Shown here: positions 35,301 through 41,911 of the stretch, piece by piece
Position numbering within the stretch: position 1 is the first letter of the stretch
How the letters are laid out: the number at the start of each line of letters is the position of its first letter
Assembly (NCBI RefSeq): GCF_025151215.1
Contig: NZ_CP102286.1
Coordinates: forward strand, 3,596,001 to 3,660,000
Origin: Parabacteroides merdae ATCC 43184
GTDB taxonomy: Bacteria > Bacteroidota > Bacteroidia > Bacteroidales > Tannerellaceae
Reading direction: 5' to 3'
DNA length: 64,000 nucleotides
The notes under the pieces: model-generated
Databases searched by the model: none
What the model was told of the DNA's origin: nothing
What the model saw: only the letters and a program-made list of their open reading frames with translations
Position numbers and translations under genes: made by a program

Positions 35301-36104
35301 GTGAAATCTTTTATTTGTATTCTGCTGGCATTATTCCAGTTTACAATATTTACAGCGATAGGGGCGGTTGGTGAACCGCCCCTACATGAATTGCCCCTAA
35401 ACCTTTCCCTGTCCGATGCAGGGGTACGGGATAGCACATCCCGGATGTCTGTCGTCGAATATAAATTCAAACCGAAAAGCCTGATCCTTCCCGCTTCCCT
35501 GATAACAGTCGGAGCGATTGGCACTGCCATAGACGGGATGAACGATTTCCATCTCTTTTCCCGCAAGGATTCCGTCAAGAAGATACGGATCGACGATTAT
35601 ATGGAATGGGGCATGTTGGGTTGGGTGTTTGTCTGCGACCTGATGGGGAAGGAGAAGCATAATTGGGTGGATCAGCTTTGCCTAGTAGTCATAGCCGAAG
35701 GCTTCAATGCTGCCATGACACGAACGGTCAAGTATACTGTGGGTGAAATACGTCCTGACGGTGGTCCTCATTCGTTTCCTTCCGGGCATACTGCCAATGC
35801 TTTCTTGGGGGCGCATATCGCTTGGAAAGAATTTAAGGACAGCAGTCCGGTGTTGGCCTATTCCGGCTATGCGTTGGCGACCTTTGTCGCCTGTTCGCGT
35901 TTATATAACAACCGTCATTGGGTGGCCGATGTAGTGGCGGGAGCCGGCTTTGGTATCCTTTCTGTCGAGCTGGCTTACTTGACCTATTTCCCTATCCGTA
36001 ATGCGATCGCCCGTAAAATCAATATGAAGGGAAATGATCGCTTGGTCGTTGCCCCGACGTTTAGTCCTGATGGGGGCGGCCTTTATCTGTCATGGAAATT
36101 TTGA
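35301..36104 (+). CDS. PAP2-family phosphatase, exported
   Basis: About 267 residues. The frame is open from a TTG at 35265, but GTG at 35301 has AATAAGG spaced 6 bp upstream and gives a standard signal peptide (KSFICILLALFQFTIFTAIGA). All three acid-phosphatase motifs are visible: KYTVGEIRP, PSGH and SRLYNNRHWVADVVAG. The family dephosphorylates lipid phosphates such as undecaprenyl pyrophosphate or phosphatidic acid, or modifies lipid A. Directly after the signal peptide the coding region contains a perfect GC-rich palindrome (35359-35384) that encodes the odd GAVGEPPLHELPL stretch. Monocistronic, convergent with the GH3-family gene. Confidence 0.88.
   Translation: MKSFICILLALFQFTIFTAIGAVGEPPLHELPLNLSLSDAGVRDSTSRMSVVEYKFKPKSLILPASLITVGAIGTAIDGMNDFHLFSRKDSVKKIRIDDYMEWGMLGWVFVCDLMGKEKHNWVDQLCLVVIAEGFNAAMTRTVKYTVGEIRPDGGPHSFPSGHTANAFLGAHIAWKEFKDSSPVLAYSGYALATFVACSRLYNNRHWVADVVAGAGFGILSVELAYLTYFPIRNAIARKINMKGNDRLVVAPTFSPDGGGLYLSWKF
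35359..35384. repeat. GC-rich palindrome inside the PAP2 coding region
   Basis: TAGGGGCGGTT (35359-35369) and AACCGCCCCTA (35374-35384) are exact reverse complements with a GGTG loop. It resembles dispersed REP-like palindromes and is read through in frame. Confidence 0.75.
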
Positions 36105-36106
36105 AG

Positions 36107-36155
36107 ATTTATGATTTATGAATTATGATCGACATATAAATCATAAATCACAAAT
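36107..36155. terminator. AT-rich inverted repeat between convergent genes
   Basis: GATTTATGATTTATG-type repeats at 36107-36124 face ATAAATCATAAATCA at about 36136-36150. They separate the PAP2 and GH3-family stops; the latter's last residues ICDL come from the repeat. Confidence 0.5.
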
Positions 36156-37655
36156 TTTCCCCAACTCCTCGATAAATGTCCGGTCGTTGCTGAGGCGGGG
36201 TATTTTGTGTTGACCGCCTAATTTTCCTTTCCTGCGGAGCCATTCGTAGAAGGTCCCTTCACGGGCAACTCGGATTTCCAGCGGTTGGAGGGAAATTTCT
36301 TTATAACGTTTTGCCTCGTAGTCGGAATTAAGCTGTTGCAAGGTCTTGTCCAGCAAGGAGGCGAAATCATCGAGTGAAGGCGGCATTTTCTCGAATTCGA
36401 TCATCCATTGATGGCGGCCCTTTGCCTTGTCCAGCATGAAAAGGGGAGCGGCGGTATACTCTTTCACTTTGGCTCCTGTCTGGCGGCAAACCCTGCTGAT
36501 CGCTTTGTCGGCATTGTCTACCATCAGTTCTTCTCCGAAGGCATTGATAAAGTTCTTGGTGCGTCCCGATATTACGAACTTGTGCGGATAAAGGGAGGTG
36601 AAACGGACTGTGTCGCCGATCTGGTAACGCCATAATCCGCCGGAGGTCGTGATCACCATCGCGTAGTTTTTCCCTACCTCTACAGCTTCTAACGGAAGGA
36701 CGGTCGGATGTTCTTCCCCCACTTCGTTAATCGGGATAAATTCATAAAAGACACTATAGTCGATCATCAGCAAAAGGCTGTGTTCCTCCGGATTGTCTTG
36801 GAGGCCGAAAAAACCTTCCGATGCATTGTAGGTCTCCATGTAATGCATCCGGTCCGAAGGAATCAACGCTTTGTATTGGTCCCGGTACGGCTCGAAACTG
36901 ATCCCGCCGTGGAAGAATACCTCCATGTTGGGCCAGACATCCGTCAGGTATTCGCTTCCTGTCTTTTGTAATACGGCCTTGATTAGTACCAGCATCCATG
37001 AGGGAACACCGGATAGGCTGTTCACGTCGGTTTTCCAAGTGCTTTCGACAATCGCCTTGATCTTGCTTTCCCATTCATCCATAAGGATGATCTTTTTGTC
37101 GGGGACGCGAATCAGGTTGACAAGAGGATTCAGGTTCTGCAACAGGACGGCAGAAAGGTCCCCGCAATGTGCATTCCGGTTCAAAGGGGAAGGACTGTGG
37201 CTTCCGCCCAGTATCAACCCTTTGCTGGCGAAAAAATGGCTGTCGGGATTATTCTGTAGATAGATGGAAACGGTGTCGAAACCGCCTTTGTAATGACACC
37301 CTTTCAGAATTTCGGGTGTGACGGGAAGGAACTTGCTTTTGTCGTTTGTGGTGCCGCTGCTTTTTGCGTACCATCGCACGACCGAAGGCCAAAGGATATT
37401 TCTTTCTCCGTTTATCATACGGGTGACGTATGGTTTTATGTCATCATAGGTCTGTAAAGGAATCCGCTCACAAAAGTCTGCATATCCCTGAATACTTTTG
37501 TAGTCGTATTTTAAACCCCATTCGGTATTTCGGGCGGTAGATAAAAGGGACTTCAGCTGTTTGTGCTGGATGGCATCTGCATCCTGGGCAAACCTTGCGA
37601 TCTCTTTTTGCCTGGGGCGGAAGAGTAGTGATATTGTATTTGTCAGAATATCCAT
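36141..37655 (-). CDS. GH3 auxin-responsive-promoter family protein (acyl-adenylating fold)
   Basis: 504 residues of the GH3 family, which in plants joins amino acids to acyl substrates after adenylation. Motifs seen: the phosphate-binding-loop-like WYAKSSGTTNDKSKFLPVT (about 90-108), YNASEGFFGLQ (about 279-289), GLWRYQIGDTVRFT (about 344-357) and the C-terminal-domain hinge HKFVISGRTKNFINAFGEELM. The arrangement is complete and the length fits bacterial members. No signal peptide, so cytosolic. Substrate in Bacteroidetes is not known. It is divergent from pfkA, with promoters in the 79-bp gap. Confidence 0.9.
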   Translation of the reverse strand: MDILTNTISLLFRPRQKEIARFAQDADAIQHKQLKSLLSTARNTEWGLKYDYKSIQGYADFCERIPLQTYDDIKPYVTRMINGERNILWPSVVRWYAKSSGTTNDKSKFLPVTPEILKGCHYKGGFDTVSIYLQNNPDSHFFASKGLILGGSHSPSPLNRNAHCGDLSAVLLQNLNPLVNLIRVPDKKIILMDEWESKIKAIVESTWKTDVNSLSGVPSWMLVLIKAVLQKTGSEYLTDVWPNMEVFFHGGISFEPYRDQYKALIPSDRMHYMETYNASEGFFGLQDNPEEHSLLLMIDYSVFYEFIPINEVGEEHPTVLPLEAVEVGKNYAMVITTSGGLWRYQIGDTVRFTSLYPHKFVISGRTKNFINAFGEELMVDNADKAISRVCRQTGAKVKEYTAAPLFMLDKAKGRHQWMIEFEKMPPSLDDFASLLDKTLQQLNSDYEAKRYKEISLQPLEIRVAREGTFYEWLRRKGKLGGQHKIPRLSNDRTFIEELGKICDL

Positions 37656-37678
37656 GCTCCTGTTGTTTGAATTGCATG

Positions 37679-37686
37679 CAAAGATA
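37679..37686 (-). promoter_or_regulatory. -7 box for the GH3-family gene
   Basis: Minus-strand TATCTTTG, exact TAnnTTTG, 24 bp before the start codon at 37655. Confidence 0.55.
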
Positions 37687-37698
37687 CGATAAATTTAG

Positions 37699-37706
37699 TA
37701 TCTTTG
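37699..37706 (+). promoter_or_regulatory. -7 box for pfkA
   Basis: TATCTTTG, exact TAnnTTTG, 28 bp before the pfkA ATG. It is only 12 bp from the opposing -7 box of the GH3-family gene, so both promoters cannot easily be occupied at once. Confidence 0.6.
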
Positions 37707-37734
37707 TACAACAAGTACTTAATCCCAAAAAACG

Positions 37735-38748
37735 ATGAAAATAGGTATTCTTTCCTCTGGTGGCGACTGTCCCGGAATAAACGCCACGATACGTGGTGTC
37801 GGTAAAACGGCCATTATGCACTATGGTATGGAAGTCATCGGCATACACAGCGGCTTTGTCGGCCTGCTGAATAAAGATGTCCAGACTTTTGACGAACGTA
37901 GCCTTTCAGGTATCCTGAACTTGGGCGGTACGATCCTGGGGACTTCCCGCGAGAAACCTTTCCGTAAACTCCTGGCTTCAGGCGAAAGCGAGAAACCGCA
38001 GCTCATTAGGCAGAATTATGAAGAACTCGGCTTGGATTGCCTCGTCTGTATCGGCGGCAACGGGACACAGAAAACCGCAGGTATGCTCTCGGCGATGGGT
38101 TTGAACGTGATCGGTGTGCCGAAGACTATCGATAACGACATCTGGGGGACAGATATAACGTTCGGTTTCGATACGGCTGTCAATATCGCGACTGAAGCGA
38201 TCGATCGCCTGCATTCGACCGCCAGTTCGCACAAACGGGTAATGGTGGTGGAGGTGATGGGACACCACGCCGGCTGGATTGCGCTATATGCCGGGATGGC
38301 CGGAGGTGCTGATGTGATCCTGCTACCTGAACTGGGCTTTGACATGGACCAGATAAACGAAGTGATCTTGGACCGTGCCCGCCGTGGTAAGCCTTATTCC
38401 ATCGTGGTTGTGGCCGAAGGGATCGAAACACCTGACAAAGAGCGTCCTTCCGTCTATGTGACGCGTGTCATAGAGGAGGCGACAGGTATCGAAAGCCGCG
38501 ATACCGTCTTGGGGTATATTCAGCGTGGAGGCAATCCTTCTCCCTTCGACCGTAACTTGGCTACCCGTTTGGGCGGACATGCTACGGAACTGATCGCAAA
38601 CAGGCAATTCGGACGTATGGTTTGCATGAAAGGCAGTGAAGTCGAATCAATCCCTCTGTCTGAAGTGGCCGGTAAGTTAAAACTGGTAACTCCCGAACAT
38701 GATCTGATCATTCAGGGGAAACGGATGGGAATATCGTTCGGGAATTAA
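37735..38748 (+). CDS. pfkA: 6-phosphofructokinase
   Basis: 337 residues of the PfkA family that phosphorylates fructose 6-phosphate in glycolysis. Seen: ILSSGGDCPGINATIRG at the N-terminus, VPKTIDNDIWGTD with the catalytic Asp (about 129-140), EVMGHHAGWIALYAG, and LGYIQRGGNPSPFDR. The ATP/PPi-discriminating loop reads CIGGNGTQKTA (Asn109-Gly110), where classical ATP enzymes have GGDGS and PPi enzymes GGDDT. The Gly at 110 argues for ATP; the Asn in place of Asp is unusual and is noted below. Divergent from the GH3-family gene; its last codons overlap the end of convergent rnc by 4 bp. Confidence 0.93.
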   Translation: MKIGILSSGGDCPGINATIRGVGKTAIMHYGMEVIGIHSGFVGLLNKDVQTFDERSLSGILNLGGTILGTSREKPFRKLLASGESEKPQLIRQNYEELGLDCLVCIGGNGTQKTAGMLSAMGLNVIGVPKTIDNDIWGTDITFGFDTAVNIATEAIDRLHSTASSHKRVMVVEVMGHHAGWIALYAGMAGGADVILLPELGFDMDQINEVILDRARRGKPYSIVVVAEGIETPDKERPSVYVTRVIEEATGIESRDTVLGYIQRGGNPSPFDRNLATRLGGHATELIANRQFGRMVCMKGSEVESIPLSEVAGKLKLVTPEHDLIIQGKRMGISFGN

Positions 38749-39650
38749 TTTTCAGCGGGAACAGCTTCTATGCTTGTTTCCGCTTTTCTTTTCTCTGTAT
38801 CTGCTATTTCCTGTCCGCTATTTTCTACGGCTTCTTCAGGTAGATTTTCGAATTCGTTTTCGGCTGTGTTCTCACCGGTTTTCTTCTTCTTGAGTTCCGA
38901 GATGAATTGTTGGAATGTCTTGTCAGTCCGTAATTTCTTGATCGCCATCTTGGCTGCGCTCTGCTGGGATTCCTTTTTCGAATAGCCGATGCCTACGCCT
39001 ATCTGTGTGTCAGAAAGCGTCACACCTGTCTGGAATACCGGATTTCCATCGTTGTCGGTAAACGATTCAATTAGGTCGAACGATATTTCAAGCTTGTTCT
39101 TTTGGCTCCATTCGATCAGACTCGATTTGAAATTGACTTCCTTACGGGCGATGGTTTCCAGATTGACATGTTTTTTGATGAGTACGTTTTGGATGAAATT
39201 ATAGCAGACTTCGTAGCCTTGGTCCAGATAGATTGCACCGATCAGTGCTTCAAGGGCATTTCCATACATGTGGTTGTTGTGGGAACTAAGTTTGGCGGAG
39301 TACACGACCATCTTGTCGAGTCCCAGTTCGACAGCAACACGGTTCATCGTCTCGCGCTGTACGATTTTGGAACGGGTGTTGGTCAGGAATCCTTCCCGCT
39401 TGTTCTGAAAGTGTTTGTAAACGATATCGGCTACGACCGCATCCAATACGGCATCACCCAAAAACTCCAACCGTTCATTGTTCAGCCATCTGCCGTCACC
39501 GCTTTCTACGGAAGAAGATTTATGGAGGAAGGCTTGTTCATAAAGGTGGATGTTATCGGGATAAAAACCGAGTATCTTGTATAAAGAAGAATAAGGCTCC
39601 TTGTTCATGTTCTTGAGGAGCCTTATTCTTTTGTATAGCTTTGTAAACAC
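38745..39650 (-). CDS. rnc: Ribonuclease III
   Basis: 301 residues from GTG at 39650, 2 bp after the fabF stop; ATG at 39608 is an alternative, giving 287. The RNase III signature ERLEFLGDAVLDAVVADIVY (about 79-98) and NALEALIGAIYLDQGYE supply the acidic metal ligands; a dsRNA-binding domain follows (about 190-258, ending SQQSAAKMAIKKL), then a 40-residue Glu/Lys-rich tail absent from E. coli RNase III. The enzyme cuts double-stranded rRNA and mRNA. It is third in an acpP-fabF-rnc operon, the usual Bacteroidetes order. A perfect hairpin lies over its first codons. Confidence 0.95.
   Translation of the reverse strand: MFTKLYKRIRLLKNMNKEPYSSLYKILGFYPDNIHLYEQAFLHKSSSVESGDGRWLNNERLEFLGDAVLDAVVADIVYKHFQNKREGFLTNTRSKIVQRETMNRVAVELGLDKMVVYSAKLSSHNNHMYGNALEALIGAIYLDQGYEVCYNFIQNVLIKKHVNLETIARKEVNFKSSLIEWSQKNKLEISFDLIESFTDNDGNPVFQTGVTLSDTQIGVGIGYSKKESQQSAAKMAIKKLRTDKTFQQFISELKKKKTGENTAENEFENLPEEAVENSGQEIADTEKRKAETSIEAVPAEN
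39587..39630 (-). promoter_or_regulatory. Perfect 15-bp hairpin at the 5' end of rnc
   Basis: Arms AAGAATAAGGCTCCT (39587-39601) and AGGAGCCTTATTCTT (39616-39630) are exact reverse complements; the 14-nt loop contains the internal ATG at 39606-39608. In mRNA it would be a duplex near the start of the gene for RNase III itself. Confidence 0.75.
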
Positions 39651-39651
39651 G

Positions 39652-40917
39652 TTACTTCACAAATTTTTTAACAATAGCACAAGCGTTGTGACCTCCAAAC
39701 CCGAAAGTATTGGAGAGTGCTGCCCGCACTTCTCTTTTTTGAGCTTTATTGAATGTGAAATTCAGTTTATAATCTATTTCAGGATCATCATCACCATCCG
39801 CATGGTTGATTGTCGGAGGAATGATACCATCGTTTATCGCCTTAATGCAGAACATTGCCTCGATCGCTCCGGCCGCTCCCAAGAGGTGTCCGGTCATTGA
39901 TTTCGTCGAACTGATATTCAGGTTGTAAGCGTGATCTCCGAAAACTTCCTTGATCGCTTTTACTTCTGAGATATCTCCTACCGGCGTAGAGGTTCCGTGA
40001 ACATTGATGTAATCTATGTCTTCCGGAGTCATTTCTGCGTCTTCCAGTGCGTTACGCATAACCAACTTGGCTCCTAATCCGTCCGGATGGGAAGCTGTCA
40101 GGTGGTAAGCATCGGCAGACATGCCGGTTCCGGCAATCTCGCAATATATTTTAGCACCACGAGCCAACGCGTGTTCCATCTCTTCCAGGACCAGACAGGC
40201 AGCACCTTCTCCCATAACAAACCCGTCACGGCTTGCGCTGAACGGACGGGAAGCGGTTTCGGGCGAATCGTTGCGGGTAGACAGCGCGTTCATCGAGTTG
40301 AACCCACCGACACCAGATTCCGAAACGGCAGCTTCGGCACCACCGGTTATAATTACGTTAGCTTTTCCTAAACGGATATAGTTAAACGCGTCACTGATCG
40401 CGTTGGTTGAAGATGCACAAGCTGATACTGTCGCAAAGTTGGGACCATGGAATCCGTAAAGCATGGAGATATGTCCGGCTGCAATATCGGAAATCATCTT
40501 CGGTATGAAGAACGGATTGAACTTAGGACCGATCGTGTCTTTGATCTTTGCATATCCTAATACTTCTTCGTCGAATGTCTTGATACCACCGATACCAGAG
40601 GCAAAGATAACGCCGATACGGTTCTTGTCTTCCTTGTCCAAGTCCATAGCAGCGTCGTCAATCGCTTGTTTTGCGGCATTTATTGCGAATAAACTATAAC
40701 GGTCACATTTGCGGGCTTCCTTACGATCCATTACTGTCAACGGATCGAAGCCTTTTACTTCGCATGCAAATTGTGTCTTGAATTTGGATGCATCAAACTG
40801 AGTAATAGGCCCGGCTCCACTCTTCCCATTGATAATACCTTCCCATGTTTCCGGGAGAGTATTACCAAGAGGAGTAATAGCTCCAAGACCTGTTACCACA
40901 ACTCTTTTTAATTCCAT
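39652..40917 (-). CDS. fabF: Beta-ketoacyl-ACP synthase II
   Basis: 421 residues, the elongating condensing enzyme of type II fatty acid synthesis, joining malonyl-ACP to acyl-ACP. The catalytic triad is visible: Cys167 in TVSACASSTNA, His in NVHGTSTPVGD and His in KSMTGHLLGAAGAIE. C-terminal SNTFGFGGHNA is the usual KAS II end. Translated 21 bp after the acpP stop and 2 bp before rnc. Cytosolic. Confidence 0.97.
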   Translation of the reverse strand: MELKRVVVTGLGAITPLGNTLPETWEGIINGKSGAGPITQFDASKFKTQFACEVKGFDPLTVMDRKEARKCDRYSLFAINAAKQAIDDAAMDLDKEDKNRIGVIFASGIGGIKTFDEEVLGYAKIKDTIGPKFNPFFIPKMISDIAAGHISMLYGFHGPNFATVSACASSTNAISDAFNYIRLGKANVIITGGAEAAVSESGVGGFNSMNALSTRNDSPETASRPFSASRDGFVMGEGAACLVLEEMEHALARGAKIYCEIAGTGMSADAYHLTASHPDGLGAKLVMRNALEDAEMTPEDIDYINVHGTSTPVGDISEVKAIKEVFGDHAYNLNISSTKSMTGHLLGAAGAIEAMFCIKAINDGIIPPTINHADGDDDPEIDYKLNFTFNKAQKREVRAALSNTFGFGGHNACAIVKKFVK

Positions 40918-40938
40918 ACCTTTAATTAAAAGGATTGA

Positions 40939-41175
40939 TTACTTCGCGTTAGCTTCGATGTAAGCAATGGCGTCGCCTACAGTTGTAATCTTTTCTGCTT
41001 GATCATCAGGAATAGAAATACCGAATTCCTTTTCGAATTCCATAATCAGTTCTACAGTGTCAAGAGAGTCTGCTCCTAAATCGTTAGTAAAGCTTGCTTC
41101 GTTTGTAACTTCTGTTTCTTCAACACTTAATTTATCAACGATGATAGCTTTTACTCTTTCAGCAACTTCAGACAT
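40939..41175 (-). CDS. acpP: Acyl carrier protein
   Basis: 78 residues, acidic, with the phosphopantetheine attachment serine Ser37 in [17 protein letters not shown]. It carries acyl chains for fatty acid synthesis and directly precedes fabF. The start is clear and the length is standard for AcpP. Confidence 0.97.
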   Translation of the reverse strand: MSEVAERVKAIIVDKLSVEETEVTNEASFTNDLGADSLDTVELIMEFEKEFGISIPDDQAEKITTVGDAIAYIEANAK

Positions 41176-41215
41176 AACTTTTTCAATTTAGATTAATAAA
41201 TACGAATATACTTTT

Positions 41216-41223
41216 TAAATTTG
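41216..41223 (+). promoter_or_regulatory. Candidate -7 box for purN
   Basis: TAAATTTG on plus matches TAnnTTTG; the purN ATG is at 41330, so the leader would be about 100 nt. Confidence 0.35.
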
Positions 41224-41257
41224 CAGTGCAAAGAAAAGAATTTTTTATGTTACAAAA

Positions 41258-41265
41258 CAAATTTA
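41258..41265 (-). promoter_or_regulatory. Candidate -7 box for acpP-fabF-rnc
   Basis: Minus-strand TAAATTTG matches TAnnTTTG, 82 bp before the acpP start codon. Confidence 0.4.
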
Positions 41266-41329
41266 ATGAGCTAAAAATGCGGAAAACTGCACATTTTTTC
41301 TTTTCTTGTGCACAAAAAAAGGAGAAAAC

Positions 41330-41902
41330 ATGAAAAACGTAGCAATTTTTGCTTCCGGGTCGGGTACGAACGCGGAGAATATCGTCCGATATTTCTCTAA
41401 AAGTGAAACTATTAAGGTGGCAGTTGTTTTGTCTAACAACCGGAACGTTGGTGTGCATGCCCGGGTGAATAAGTTGGGTGTTCCTTCTTTTGTCTTTTCG
41501 AGGGAGGAATTTGCAGATGGGGCGCCTGTCTTGGCAAAGCTTGCGGAATATGATACGGATCTGATTGTCCTTGCCGGCTTCATGAATAAGATCTCCGATC
41601 CCTTGTTGAATGCCTATCCGGGTAAGATTATCAATATTCATCCTGCACTTCTGCCTAAATACGGAGGCAAAGGCATGTACGGGATACACGTGCACAAGGC
41701 GGTCATTGCCGCCGGCGAACGGGAGACCGGTATTACGATCCATTACATAGACGAACATTACGACGAAGGAACGGTTATCTTTCAGGCAAAATGCCCCGTC
41801 CTGCCGTCCGATACGCCGGAAGAGGTTGCCGCGAAGGTACACGCACTCGAATACGCTCATTATCCTAAGGTTATAGAAGATTTGCTTGCAGCCCGTATTT
41901 GA
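41330..41902 (+). CDS. purN: Phosphoribosylglycinamide formyltransferase
   Basis: 190 residues from ATG 41330, which has AAAGGAG 6 bp upstream; the TTG at 41306 in the same frame is rejected. The enzyme formylates GAR with 10-formyl-THF in purine synthesis. Seen: VAIFASGSGTNAENIVRYF at the N-terminus, NIHPALLPKYGGKGMYG with the catalytic Asn-His, and ITIHYIDEHYDEG with the catalytic Asp. A clear Shine-Dalgarno is uncommon in this phylum. Divergent from acpP. Confidence 0.95.
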   Translation: MKNVAIFASGSGTNAENIVRYFSKSETIKVAVVLSNNRNVGVHARVNKLGVPSFVFSREEFADGAPVLAKLAEYDTDLIVLAGFMNKISDPLLNAYPGKIINIHPALLPKYGGKGMYGIHVHKAVIAAGERETGITIHYIDEHYDEGTVIFQAKCPVLPSDTPEEVAAKVHALEYAHYPKVIEDLLAARI

Positions 41903-41911
41903 GGGATTGTA

